Shown: positions 50,505 through 61,527, counted from the first letter of the stretch. The stretch is DNA of 64,000 bases from Symbiodinium microadriaticum (GCA_001939145.1 LSRX01000297.1:398028-462027); one strand, 5' to 3'. The notes: a model not told the origin generated them from the letters alone. Numbers and translations are program-made.

Positions 50505-51734
50505 GTTAGGGAAGCCCACAGCTCATGTTGTTCAACTCAGCCCGTTCAATCAAGAGAAGGAGGCCACAAAAAAAAAAAAAACAGATCGATCCTCGCGCTG
50601 CAGCTCAACCCTGCGCTCATGGTGCTCCATGGTTTAGGATGCTTGAGGGGACTGGGGTTAGGACCATGGTGTTTGATTTTGACGGTTGCCAAGGCGAAAA
50701 CACGTCCTTCGCACGACAACCTATATTGTTTGTATGGGGGTTATTATCCTCTAACAAAACTTATAGGGACCCTGCAAACTGTAGCTTATGTTGTTTGTGT
50801 GACACGGATTTTCTGAATATGCAAGCTGGAGTTGTTCAAGCGATTCAGCGCCCCAGGTCACGCTGACTGGAAGTACTCGGACAAGAACGGTGAATGAACC
50901 AAACCTGGCAACGCCGGAAGCTTTTTCGAACCGAGCTCTTGGGGTTTTAGGATTTAGGCTTCAAGGTTCAGGGTTTCTGAAAGAGGTTTGGGATTCAGGA
51001 TTTCAGGGTTTAGGGCTAGGGTGGATTGGGGTTCAGGGTTTAAGGGTGAGCGGTAGTAGTACCATTTGTTGTCATCTGCTATGGTTCTCAACAGGCTTTT
51101 GAAGTCCAGTGTATTGCTCTTAGTACTGCAGTCCTATTCATGCCATCGCTACAGCTTGGTGATCGTGATGCAACCAATGGACAAAAATTCTCGCCGCAGT
51201 TGATGCTCTTGCTCTTGTTACTTGCCTGGCCGTGACCACTAAGCTCGGTTGAGGGTGTAGGAAAGTTTTCCAGATCCGAAACAGTGGTTGCAACATCAGC
51301 TCCTGCGACTCTGCAGGCAACTGAAGGGCTTAACAGTACAAAGGTTTGGCTTTAGAAGCTTACCGTAATACCATAACGTAGGTCCTTATTATTCAGCATT
51401 TATACGGACCCTACCAAAAAGGCAGATTCTGGTGGGTAAGTAGGGCTTCATCTTTCTTCTGCGCAAGCCCACAAGTAGCGCCATCAGGCTTTGGTCTTGC
51501 CAGCCAGCGAGCCAGAACTGGGCCGACTCAACGCGAAACAGTGGACAAGAGCTTCGATGTCCGGCACTCTGGCTCAAAAACTGTGTGAAACCCACGACAA
51601 CACCATCGAAACCCAAACGCATAAGCGGCGACCCCCAAGGTTCCTAGCCACCCTCCAAGAAACCCCCACTTCAACACCCCTAACCCCGAAGGTGGATGAC
51701 CAAATCCAAGACGTAGAACTCTGAGCCAAAAACT
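50505..51734. other. Mostly unique stretch, no gene recognised
   Basis: An A-run (about 50567) and a decayed TTTAGGG patch (50940-51045) are the only repeats. A 113-codon plus frame (50525-50866) includes the A-run as Lys codons and shows no domain. Confidence 0.45.
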
Positions 51735-51890
51735 GCCCTGAACCCTAAGCCCTTGAACCCTAAACCTTAAATCCTTGAAGCTCGAATCCCCTCAACCTTA
51801 GAAACCCTAAACCCTATAACCCCCAACCCTTAAAAGCCCTAAGCCCTAAACCCTTAAAACCTAAACCCTAAACCCCCTTAATACTCTGGA
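51735..51890 (-). repeat. Telomere-like tract, CCCTAAA orientation
   Basis: About 15 decayed units, including CCCTTGAA and CCTTAAA. Confidence 0.82.
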
Positions 51891-51973
51891 AGCTCGAATC
51901 CCAAGAGCCAGACACTGGATCGAGGCGTTCATGTAGCAAGTGTTTCCTGGGCCCACAGCCACTCGATTCACCA

Positions 51974-52312
51974 GACATTACATACATTGCATACATTACA
52001 TACATTACATAATTACACACATTACATACGTTCACTACATAACATACATTACATACATCAAATACACAACACACATTAATTAAACACATAACATACAAGG
52101 CATGCAAGGCATACATACATACATACATACATACATACCTACCTACGTACGTACGTACGTACGTACGTACGTACGTACGTACGTACATACTGACAGACTG
52201 ACAGACTGACGGACAGACATATATACATACGTACATACATACATACATACCTACCTACCTGCATGCATGCATGCATACATACACACACATAGATAGATAC
52301 CTAGACATACAT
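51974..52312. repeat. ACAT/ACGT/CATA compound microsatellite
   Basis: About 340 bases. Loose TACAT repeats lead to (CATA)n, then 11-12 perfect GTAC units around 52145-52187, then CATA, CTAC and CATG units. Confidence 0.93.
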
Positions 52313-53105
52313 ACATCCTTGCAGACTAGGCACAGAGGGGGAGGGAGTTGAACCGTCGTATAGCTCAGGGCATTCTTTAGCACACGGCAGTCCCACGAGA
52401 CAGTTGCAACTGAGGGGTGTGCTTCATGATTGCTTTATCTAGTCATTCTGGGCTGTGCACCCTGATCCCTAGATACTAACACGTCTTCCTGGGTCGCCCG
52501 ACCCAGGTTTTGCAAGCCAACGTGCCCGTGGTTTTTGCCAGCGTTGCTGTGCAGGCCTGATGAAAGTCACACATCATGTGACAATGTGAGGTTTTCACTC
52601 TACTTCAGAGGCGGCTGTTCCGAGCCAGGAGAGGCTTAAGGCATCTTGAGGCACCTACGTTGCTGGTTACAGAGGACCGTTGTGCGGAAGAGCTTGCCAC
52701 ATGTGCCTAAAGGATCCAAGGGACTTGGCAGGTACAGGTATATATAGTACTTTGTTTGGGGTAGCTCGTGTTGCCTCACTCCCAACCCTACCTACTGCGT
52801 GCACCGACCGCTCAAGTAGAGTCCAAGTACAGCCAAAGCCCGAAACCCTGAACCCCAAACAATAACTCCACACCCGAAACCCGGACTCAGGACCCTCCCT
52901 GCAAGATCGGCACACTGACACTCAGGAATCAGACTTACAAGGACCAAGGTGCCCCTGAGGGGCAACTGCTCCAATAGGCTCATGCTCCAAAGCCCGACCG
53001 GGAGAGGGTTTAGGGTCCAAAGCGCCCATTGGAAGAGTATAGTTGCAGGTCGGCAATTCTACCAAACATCTAGAAAAGCTCTACCTTATTCATTAGTGTA
53101 GGAGT
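52313..53105. other. Unique stretch, no gene recognised
   Basis: No telomere-like tract of more than two units (a TTTAGGG lies near 53008). Short overlapping frames with no domain. Confidence 0.45.
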
Positions 53106-53112
53106 CTGGGGT

Positions 53113-53222
53113 CATATACATATATATATATATATATTTATTTATTTATTTATTTAAATAGAAAACATGTGTATATATATATATGTGTATATATATATAC
53201 ACACATATATGTGTATATAACT
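53113..53222. repeat. (TA)n, (TTTA)n and (TGTA)n microsatellite
   Basis: TA, then TTTA, then mixed TGTATA and CACATA units that pair with each other as a hairpin near 53169-53217. Confidence 0.92.
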
Positions 53223-53429
53223 ATTTATGTGTTCATGTTAAGGAACCCTCAAGAATAGTCTTAGCAATCGTCCCCAACGTCCTAGCAGGCCCTAACCTTC
53301 CCAAAGGCGCATATCTCCGAACTTAAACAAAGTCTTAACATCCTAAATCCTAAACTAGCCCGTTCACTCTTTCATGTCTTGCGAGGTATGATACACAGCT
53401 TTAGTCCCAAAAACCCTAGCGTTTTTGAG

Positions 53430-53660
53430 GATATATATANATGCATATGCATATACATATACATATAAATATACACATATATGTGAAAGAGTGTATATGT
53501 GCATATATATATATATACACGCATGTATGTGTATGTATGTATGTATGTGTGTATATATATATATATATTCATTTTTATTTATCTATCAGTATTCATCTAT
53601 CTAGCTAACTATTTATCTATCTATCTATCTACCTATCTATCTATCTATCTATCTATCCAA
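53430..53660. repeat. Compound TA/CATA/TGTA/CTAT microsatellite
   Basis: TA (with one N at 53440), ATGCATATGCATATACAT, (TGTA)n, TA, then (CTAT)n from about 53615 to 53656. Confidence 0.92.
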
Positions 53661-53759
53661 TATAGAACTAAAACTATACCGAAAGGCTTTACGGCTAAAG
53701 TTGGAAATCTGTGAAAGGAAGGACGGAGGCTCAGGGTTAAGGTCTTGATTGCAACATTC

Positions 53760-53873
53760 CGGGTTTGCGGTTTGGGGTTTTAGGATTTAGGGTTTAGGGT
53801 TTTAGGGTTTTAGGGTTTCGGGTTTTAGGGTTTAGGGTTTTAGGATTTAGAGTTTTAGGGTATAGGGTTTAGG
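53760..53873 (+). repeat. Telomere-like tract, TTTAGGG orientation
   Basis: About 14 units, mostly TTTTAGGG (eight bases). Confidence 0.9.
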
Positions 53874-54008
53874 AGGGGTCAGAGGACTCATCTCGAAGAC
53901 GGGATAAAGCCTTTTGGCTCCAACAGCAGTTCTATCAATGACTTTTCGGGTCAGCCCAACACTGCAGTTTCAATCTCCCTGTGAACACTGAAGAGTCCAG
54001 CTGTAGGC

Positions 54009-54076
54009 TCGAAGGTTGCGAACAATGTCAGCATGTGGCAATTCGAAGGTTGGGAACAATGTCAGCATGCGGTAAT
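54009..54076. repeat. 34-bp tandem duplication
   Basis: TCGAAGGTTGCGAACAATGT (54009) recurs as TCGAAGGTTGGGAACAATGT (54043). The copies match at about 30 of 34 bases. Confidence 0.88.
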
Positions 54077-54584
54077 TAGGGTACCTACAAAACGCTCCAC
54101 TAAGCCGAACATGCGAGCCTTACCATGAAGTGGGGCTTAAGGCTTAGGGCTTATAAGGGTACTACCTCCGGATTACTTTCCTTCAATGGTGCTGCGGCTT
54201 GTAGCGGAAGACAGAAGGAGAACGCAAGAGCACTGCTGATGATTGAAGGCGCCTCGTGCCTGTGGTATTTAGATCTCTGAGGGCTTGGGCTAACTGGATG
54301 CTACAAGGAGCCAACTAAAGGAGCCAGTACAACACTCCAAAGGCTGGAAATGCATAAGGCGGAAAACCAAAAGGCCCTTCTCAAGACTAATCGGAATAAT
54401 TCTCAGTAGCACTAAAACTAAGAACCAAGATAATAATGACAATTGACGCATAATCGAGATACAGACAATCGTAGTAGTCATGATAGCAGTGGTAGTGGTA
54501 GACGTCGCCGTAGTTGCAATGATGCTAGAGTAACGAAACCAACAACACGAATGATGGCTATCATGAGAGGTTTATAACAACCAG
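54077..54584. other. Unique stretch, no gene recognised
   Basis: Nothing repetitive stands out, and there is no credible frame. Confidence 0.45.
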
Positions 54585-54662
54585 AAGAACAGCAACAACA
54601 CAATAATAATAGTAATATTAATAATAATCAGACTAATACCATAAGAATAATAACAAAAATAA
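54585..54662. repeat. A-rich AAT/AAC trinucleotide patch
   Basis: AACAAC, AATAAT and ATAATAAT units, interrupted. Confidence 0.75.
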
Positions 54663-54705
54663 CAATACCGTCAATCCTTAACCAGACTCCACTATTCAGA
54701 TCCTG

Positions 54706-54725
54706 CCCCCCCCCCAAAAAAAAAA
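54706..54725. repeat. C10A10 double homopolymer
   Basis: Ten C followed directly by ten A. Confidence 0.95.
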
Positions 54726-55122
54726 CCTGGCAATAACGATTGAAGCCCACCCCCCTCCCTTCAATTGAGGGGTCTTTAGCACCTTCATACAGTAAGGGTC
54801 TGCATCTGGGTGCAGGGCCTGGGAGACTAGGGCCCTGAATTCATTGGCAATACGCTCCTTATTGATAGAATGTGGTAAGTTTATAGGGCCTTATAGCAGT
54901 TCAGAACAGGGTCTGGGGGACTCATCACACCCTAAACCGTCCCGAAACACTAAACACGAAACACTAAACCCGAATCCGAAGCGGTTACGGGCTCAACCAC
55001 AAACCCTAAATCCAACCGTTCAGAGGACAGACTTTCGATCCGCGTGCTCAGCTTCCGACTGTTTCTTCCCAGGCTCACTTGCTGGACGCCCCGGTAGCGT
55101 AAGAGCAACCTGCCATGGGGAT

Positions 55123-55216
55123 TACCCATAGGTCCCTAAGTAGTTCCTTTTCGGAATTACCTTATAGGATTCTAGATATAGACCATAAAAAGGAACTGCT
55201 TAGGGGCCTATGGGTA
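55123..55216 (+). mobile_element. Hairpin element, family A
   Basis: TA plus CCCATAGGTCCCTAAGTAG to CTTAGGGGCCTATGGG plus TA. Standard interior, near-perfect arms. Confidence 0.9.
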
Positions 55217-55326
55217 GGGCTTTAGGGTTTACTCGGATTTAACAGCAACCTGCCACGGCGTGGTACGTTCGTCGAGTTGATGTTGGGTTGGGTCTCGTGC
55301 TAGCATTTCTAATCGGAGAAAGCCAC

Positions 55327-55375
55327 AGAGAGAGAGAGAGGGAGAGAAAGAGAGTGAGAGAGAGGGAGGGAGATT
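55327..55375. repeat. (GA)n microsatellite
   Basis: GA repeats with GGGA and AAAG breaks. Confidence 0.93.
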
Positions 55376-55551
55376 GGTGAAACTTATAGGCCTGGCCTTT
55401 TGGTTTGTAGATGTCTGTAGCATGTGACCGGATTAAGCTTCACGAGAACCACATAGTTCTCTCAGAGCATCCCAAAGGTTTAAGCAAAACATGCTACTGG
55501 AACCATGATGATATCAAACAAATCAATCCCGAACCCCAAATCCGCTAGCAA

Positions 55552-55580
55552 AACCCTAAACCCTACACCCTAAACCCGAA
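55552..55580 (-). repeat. Short CCCTAAA tract
   Basis: Three to four units. A decayed TTTAGGG patch faces it at 55635-55670. Confidence 0.78.
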
Positions 55581-56048
55581 ACACCCAAAAGTCCTAAGCT
55601 CCGACTGTCCCAGGCTTCCGGGTTCAGGGTTACGTGGTTTAGGGTTTCGGGGGTTGGGGTTTAGGGTTCCATTTGGGCATAACATCCCAGCTTGCATCTG
55701 GCGACCTACCCCCCTGTATACAAAAAAGCCCAAACCTTGAACCCACACCCTGCGAACCTCAATGACATGGAACACGGCGAAGTCTCACGCACTCAACTTT
55801 TCAACCCCCCCAAAAATAAAAATGCTGAGAGTCCTACATTCAGAGAGATACTGCTGCAGGCACAACACCCAAACCCTGTTCTAATCTTAAGGCCCCTATA
55901 TGAGGCCTCAGGTCCCAAACAACCCTATATATAAACCCAGGACTCCCTAAGCTCAAGGGCAACGACGACCAAAAAAGTGGCGGCAGAGCTGATGACCGTC
56001 GAGGAAGTGCAGCGCATGGAGAGTCTTGCCTGAACATGCCCGGGGGTT

Positions 56049-56221
56049 CTACTTATAGTCTGCATTGTAGTTCCCTTTTGGGGTTTTGGGGTTTAGGGTT
56101 TGGGGTTTTAGGGTTTAGGGTTTCTCCATTGTAGTTCCTTTTTGGGGTTACCCTTTTAGGATCCCCCCAAAAAAATTAATTGGTTAAACCAAAAAAAGAA
56201 CCACAATGGAGACTATAGGTA
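56049..56221 (+). mobile_element. Composite: family B element with telomere-like tract in its 5' arm
   Basis: TACTTATAGTCTGCATTGTA (intact outer arm), then GTTCCCTTTTGGGG, then about 45 bases of TTTAGGG/TTTTGGGG units. The arm restarts at TCTCCATTGTAGTTCC near 56132, followed by the full interior and right end to 56221. The right-hand junction (TTTAGGG, then TTTCTCCATTG) matches that at 35949. The arm is present twice. Confidence 0.82.
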
Positions 56222-56752
56222 GGGTTAAGGGCTCTCAGGGGGGGCGGGGGCTTGATGTTTCTTCATCGGCCTTTTGTGATTGAGACAAAGACTGTAATTA
56301 GGGGTGCACCGGGTTGCTGAAGGCTTTGCGACTACGGATGGCTCCCTTGGGCTCTTGTGACTTGCTTCTAGAGCTGCGCATGGTGGCCGTCGATCCTGTT
56401 ACAGAGATTGCCCTTGCTTACGGCATCTAGGGTTTGAAAGCGGACTTTGTTCCATCTACGTTTATGCAGTAATGCTGGTACTTCAATCCAACAACAGGAT
56501 CCCACACACTTACGTTGGGGATGCTCGAAGATTACACAAACCATAACTGCCAGAATTGTGGATCCTACTATAGAAACCTTACTCTCCCTCCTATGTAGGC
56601 GCGGACGACTTAGGACAAACTACGACTAGGCCCCTTTGGGCATCCACACCGAGACCTTCCTGAAAAGGGCCTACCTTCGGGCGATGCACGGCTTCAAAGT
56701 GCCAAGCGGAGTGTATAGTATGGAGTTTAAAACTGGGCGGGCATGGACTATC
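56222..56752. other. Unique stretch, no gene recognised
   Basis: No repeat or credible frame stands out. Confidence 0.45.
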
Positions 56753-56982
56753 ATGGAACCCTAAACCCTAAAACTGCTCTATGTCATAGCAGCCTAAACC
56801 CTAAAACTGCCCAATGTCATAGAACCCTAAACCCTAAAACTGCTCAATGTCATAGCAGCCTAAACCCTAAAACTGCCCAATGTCATAGAACCCTAAACCC
56901 TAAAACTGCTCGATCATAGAACCCTTAACCCTAAAACTGCTCAATCATAGAACCCTAAACCCTAAAAACTGCTCCATGTCCC
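56753..56982 (-). repeat. Minisatellite built on CCCTAAACCCTAAAA
   Basis: About seven units of roughly 25-33 bases: CATAGAACCCTAAACCCTAA followed by AACTGCTCAATGT. Two variants (CATAGAA... and CATAGCAG...) alternate in the first four units, forming a 66-base dimer. Later units have lost the TGTC. Confidence 0.9.
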
Positions 56983-57079
56983 TGAAACTGAGCGGTCGGC
57001 TCTCATCCACCTGCCAGGCAGCTGCAGCTTTAAATTCGCCTTTTGCGCCGTCTCTGAGGGGTTTAAGATTGAAGATGCT

Positions 57080-57112
57080 ATGGTTTAGGGTTTAGGGTTT
57101 AGGGGTTTAAGA
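57080..57112 (+). repeat. Short telomere-like tract
   Basis: Four TTTAGGG units. Confidence 0.85.
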
Positions 57113-57555
57113 GGATATAGAGGTTCCTTGGCGACTTTGGGCTGGACGATAACGTATATTTTGTGTGAAGGAACCCCCAAAAGAAATCATGCAGGCAACC
57201 GTTCAGGCCCGTTTGTTACAGGGAGGGGCCCTGGACATTTACGCAGGGCCACATCGGGTTTCGGAGTTGAAGATGGGAGCTCGAACCTCGCTGACGACGC
57301 CGGCTTCGAGGTCGTCGTTGATGCTGTGGCAGAGCACCTTTGCGAGTCGAAGGTCTACGGTTCTCCTGTTATATAGGGGTTTAGAGTTTAGGGGTTTTGG
57401 TTTCAAAAAGACGGCGCTCTGGTGCCCACTCTGAGTTTTTTTTCGGGATTCTGCGGGGAAGAAGATACCCAATTGCGCGATAAGCCCAGGTGTGGCGGTC
57501 TGTTTTGATTCCACACAAACTAATACCCAAACTCCCCGGCGCGAAGCCTTATCAT
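57113..57555. other. Unique stretch, no gene recognised
   Basis: Frames of 82-91 codons overlap on both strands (57128-57376, 57165-57434, 57239-57514) and none shows a domain. Confidence 0.45.
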
Positions 57556-57704
57556 GCTAGGGTTAAGGGCTTACGGTTTAGGGTTTAAGGTTAAGAGCTT
57601 AGGGATAAACCCCTCCCTTCAACAAGCAGTATGGCAGGGATCCCGGAAGATTCAGGCCCTTAAATTAGACAAATCAGGCTTGTTAACCAGGGGCATTACC
57701 TTAT

Positions 57705-57758
57705 AAACCCCTAAAGCCCTAAACCCTAAAACCCTAAAACCCTATAAACCCTATACAC
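57705..57758 (-). repeat. Telomere-like tract, CCCTAAA orientation
   Basis: CCCTAAA, CCCTAAAA and CCCTATAAA units. A decayed TTTAGGG patch lies upstream at 57559-57605. Confidence 0.85.
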
Positions 57759-57946
57759 CATGAACTTCAAGCTCTGAGCCCTAAAACGCGAAGTCGTTCT
57801 GCGGCCCGGACAATCTCTGAGGCCTCATCGCTTAGCCCATGGAGCTTGCACGCCGCCTTTCGCCGGGACACGTGCCTAAACAACCAGAATAGTTAAATGG
57901 GATCTATAAAGGTTCCTAACGGGATCTGTATGGGGTTACTACTGTT

Positions 57947-57985
57947 GGTGAAATAAATCCTGCATTACCTTAAGGTCCCTTCGAA
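57947..57985. mobile_element. Family F element, left-arm fragment
   Basis: CTGTTGGTGAAATAAATCCT and GCATTACCTTAAGG match the left arm of unit 3546-3642. The right arm is missing. Confidence 0.6.
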
Positions 57986-58034
57986 AAGCTCGTTCACCTT
58001 CGGTTTAAGCTCTCGGCCCGCTCGGGTTTAGGGA

Positions 58035-58073
58035 TTTTTTTTTTTTTTTTTTTTTGGGGGGGGGGGGGGGGGG
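58035..58073. repeat. T21G18 double homopolymer
   Basis: Twenty-one T followed directly by eighteen G, just after TTTAGGGA and just before a TTTAGGG tract. Confidence 0.93.
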
Positions 58074-58079
58074 TTATAG

Positions 58080-58277
58080 GGTAGTTTATGGTTTAGGGTT
58101 TAAGGTTAAAGGCTTTAGGAGCTGGGGCTTATTCAAGGCAGTTCAGGTAATGAGGGCCTTCCAAGGGTGCTGTGGTTTAGTTTAGGGTTTAGGGGTTTAG
58201 GGCTTTAGGGACTTAGGGGTTTAGGGTTTAGGGGTAGGGTTTAGGGGTAGGGTTTAGGGGTCTAGGGTTTAGGTCTT
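58080..58277 (+). repeat. Telomere-like tract, TTTAGGG orientation
   Basis: Decayed at first, then about 14 close units (58175-58275), including three TTTAGGGGTAGGG steps. Confidence 0.88.
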
Positions 58278-58726
58278 GTTGGCTTTGGGCTTGCGGCGTC
58301 GGGACTAAGGCTCATCTGGGCACCAAGTACCCTCTCCACTCTGAAGGGGCTCTCATAATCCCCATTGCTAGGTATATGGCTGGAACTCCACTAGAGTGTA
58401 GCTAACAAGAATCATGCTAACAAATCTGACAAATAATTACATCACATTAGACTTCCTGCCAGTATGCCCATACAGCCTCATCATAGCAATATACATATAA
58501 ATATAAACAACAATATAGTCATAGGCATGATAAACACGTATGTACAGCTTTTCAATATTGCGGGAAGCCCCGTATACATGCACCACACCTCTATCGCAAA
58601 CCCAGCCTCACATACCCCCAAAGCCCAGCATGGCTCCTACCTGCTTGGCTTCGCCGCCTGTGGAAGCTCGGCTGATCCTGAGAAGCAGAGTTTAGGTTTT
58701 TGGGGTTTAGGAAGTTATTTAGGATT
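58278..58726. other. Unique stretch, no gene recognised
   Basis: A 120-codon plus frame (58464-58826) runs into a hairpin element and has no known domain. Confidence 0.45.
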
Positions 58727-58802
58727 TACCCAGAGGCCCCTAAGCAGTTCCTTTTTGGGATTACCTTATAGGATTCTAAATATAAATCGCAAAAAGGAAC
58801 TA
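58727..58802 (+). mobile_element. Hairpin element, family A, 3' end lost
   Basis: TA plus CCCAGAGGCCCCTAAGCAG and the standard interior. It stops after AAAAAGGAACTA. Confidence 0.78.
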
Positions 58803-59019
58803 AGGTTCATTAGAGTTGAGGGTTAAGTGTTTAGGGCTCATGCGTCGAAGCACAGAGGACGCAAGATAAGACCAGTACTACTCGAACAATGGGTGGGGGT
58901 TCTCTATTTTGGGAGCTGTGCTATCTGTTCCATACTGAACAAGCTCCGGGAATCTAGACAGGAACCCACAGCTGTCTCACTACACATATGCTATTTCAAC
59001 CATATATGCACGTACAATA

Positions 59020-59574
59020 TTGTATGTATGTATGTATGTATGTATGTATGTATGGTATGTATGGTATGTATGGTATGTATGGTATGTATGGTATGTACGG
59101 TATGTATGGTATGTACGGTATGTATGTATGGTTTGTATGGTATTGGTAATGGTAATGGTAATGGTAGTGGTAATGGTATTGGTGTGGTATGGTATGGCAT
59201 GGCATGGCATGGCATGGCATGGCATGGCATGGCATGGCATGGCATGGCATGGTATGGTATGGTATGGTATGGTATGTATGTATGTATGTATGTATGTATG
59301 TATGGTATGTATGGTATGTATGGTATGTATGGTATGTATGGTATGGTATGGTATGGTATGGTATGGTATGTATGTATGTATGTATGTATGTATGTGTGCG
59401 TGTGTGTATGTATCTATTTATCATATTATATTATGTTATATTATATTATACCATATTATATTATATTGTATTATATACATTTATTTATTATATATATATA
59501 TATTATATTATATTATATTATATTATATTATATTATATTATATTATATTATATTATATTATATTATATATAGGC
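59020..59574. repeat. 550-bp compound microsatellite
   Basis: Successive blocks: ATGT, then ATGGTATGT, GGTAAT, GGCAT (about 11 units), GGTAT, ATGT, ATGGTATGT again, GGTAT, ATGT, TG, then TATTA up to about 59570. It stays open in several frames, which explains a 302-codon plus frame. That frame is not a gene: it reads Met-Tyr-Val-Cys and Tyr-Ile-Leu repeats. Confidence 0.97.
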
Positions 59575-59999
59575 TTTGTCGGCTCACAATAAGGCACGGT
59601 GCGACATGGGCCCGGGTGAAGCAGCCAACAAAGGACCTCATAGTCGTCCGAAGGATCATCGAGCCGAGCACGGCCGTTTCCTTCCACATAGGACCGCATA
59701 CAAGTGAAGAGGCAGATCACAAAGTGGAATGGTGACCCCGAGCGCGGGCTCTGGGACCAAAAGTCTTCTGTGATCCGGAGGGTCTCGGAGATGACTTCAA
59801 GCTTGTCACAGTGTGGCCATCCCTTGCTGAGGATGGCATCAGCAACGGAAACGTCGACTTGCTTATTTCTTTATCTCTATCTCTATATGCATGTATATAC
59901 GTCGGTCCGAGTTGACTTCGTCTAATTTAGCACCTCTGGGCGGTGGAGGATACACTGCGCTGGATCACTTGGAGCCTCAGAGCTACAACAAAAGCCCTG
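59575..59999. other. Unique stretch, no gene recognised
   Basis: Short TCTCTA repeats near 59870-59890. No gene seen. Confidence 0.45.
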
Positions 60000-60057
60000 C
60001 AAGGGCCTTATGGGGTTTAGGGGTTTAAGGTTTAGGGCTTACTTTGTATAATAAAAT

Positions 60058-60135
60058 GTAGGGTCTCTATGTTAGGAATCATGACTATGATTTGGGAAAG
60101 TATCCCTCCCCATAGGAGTACCTAACACCCCTTTG
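60058..60135. repeat. Dispersed repeat, family J
   Basis: TAGGGTCTCTATGTTAGGAA, TCATGACTATGATTTGGGAA and ATAGGAGTACC. Partner of 49172-49250. Confidence 0.6.
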
Positions 60136-60235
60136 GAATTTCCAAAGGGCCTTTTACGCTGCTTTCTGGAAATCCGATGCCATCAAGCAACGCCAGTCCG
60201 TGGACCTTGAACCCGTTCAAACCTTGCAGTAACCC

Positions 60236-60325
60236 CCAACCCCAAGCCCTTAAACCCTAGACCCTCAACCCGCTCAAATAAACCCTAAACCCTCAACCCT
60301 AAACCCTCAAAAGCCCTAAACTCAC
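60236..60325 (-). repeat. Telomere-like tract, CCCTAAA orientation
   Basis: About 10 decayed units. Confidence 0.82.
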
Positions 60326-60597
60326 TCTAACTCATAACTCAACTCATGATGTTTTCAGGGACCCATGCATGTGCGGCCCATCGGGCCTTGAGCGCCGGCC
60401 TAAGCCCCTGTCGAGCCCGGACAATCGGCACAAAGCATCAGTGTAAGCTAAGACTTCCAAGAGACTTGCAGTGTGACGCCGATGTCCGCCCTAAACTTCA
60501 TAAGCCCTAAACCCTCAAACAAAACACTACACTGTTTGACAACACAAACTTCAACACCCACCGAACCCCCGCAGCCCCAAGCCCCCCAGACAAGCAC

Positions 60598-60645
60598 GGT
60601 TTAGGGACAGGGTTTAGGGTTTAGGGTTCAGGGTTCAGGGGCACA
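60598..60645 (+). repeat. Telomere-like tract
   Basis: TTTAGGG units and TTCAGGG variants. Confidence 0.82.
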
Positions 60646-60883
60646 TGAACCCTTAGGGTCGACTGCTCTCTGAGAGGGCTGGCTGCAAGACGTGCTCCAT
60701 GAGAAGCACTTGACCGGCCTGGGGACAGGCTGAAAGTTGGGATGCTTTTTCTTTTTCTTGCAGTTTAGGGGCTTAGCGTGTAGGTGTTCAGGGGCTTTGG
60801 GCTGAGGGTCTAGGATTTAGGGTATAGCCGAGAAGTGTCTTTCAGGGGAATGTGGGTTTTGCAAGGTTGTTTGTTGCATGCAA

Positions 60884-61012
60884 GGCCATACATACATGCA
60901 CCCATCCATCCATCCATCCATGCATGTGCATATACACACATGTATGTATGTGTGTATGCACGCATGCATGCATGCATGCATTCATGCATGGATGGATGGA
61001 TAGATAGATAGA
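60884..61012. repeat. CATA/CATC/CATG/GATG microsatellite
   Basis: CATACATG, (CATC)n, (TGTA)n, (CATG)n, (GATG)n and (GATA)n in succession. CATC and GATG parts can pair as a hairpin. Confidence 0.92.
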
Positions 61013-61204
61013 GAGCATATACCCGGCACTTTGTTGAACTTAGAGCTTCAAGGCTCGAGGGTTATCGTCCTCAGGGTATTGGGGGTATCAGAACCTAGGG
61101 CTGCTTCAACGTGATCGGCGGCTTAAGGCTTTCTCGGACTGTTGTTTTTGTTTGCAGCCGATCCTAGAAGCAAGCGTAGGAAGACACCCTCTTATGGTGG
61201 ATTC

Positions 61205-61299
61205 TACCCATAGGCCCCTAAGTAGTAGTTTTTTGGGGATTACCTTATAGGATTCTAAATATAAACCATAAACAGGAACGACTTAGGGGCCTATGGCTA
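61205..61299 (+). mobile_element. Hairpin element, family A
   Basis: TA plus CCCATAGGCCCCTAAGTAG to ACTTAGGGGCCTATGGC plus TA. Standard interior. Confidence 0.88.
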
Positions 61300-61424
61300 T
61301 TTTGGTCCCTGGATCCTAGAGGCTCCTCCAGTATGCCACAGCCGGTTCACCTGCACTGCAATCGGTCTTTACAGTCGCCACGCGCCTGTTGCCCTAAGGC
61401 TCCATGCACCTAAAGAGCAGATGC

Positions 61425-61527
61425 AACTATATAGGAACCCCCTAAGGCCGAGGTATATACTATACAGAATACTTCATATAAGCCTTATAAGCAACTATGT
61501 AGGAGCGCCCGAAGGCCGACATAATAC
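61425..61527. repeat. Imperfect direct repeat of ~36 bp
   Basis: CAACTATATAGGAACCCCCT (61425) recurs as CAACTATGTAGGAGCGCCCG (61492). Both continue to AAGGCCGA and an A/T-rich end. Confidence 0.65.

Noticed and set aside
58827-59735. 302-codon open frame on the plus strand
   Set aside because: Nearly all of it is microsatellite translated as Met-Tyr-Val-Cys and Tyr-Ile-Leu repeats. The opposite strand is open as well.
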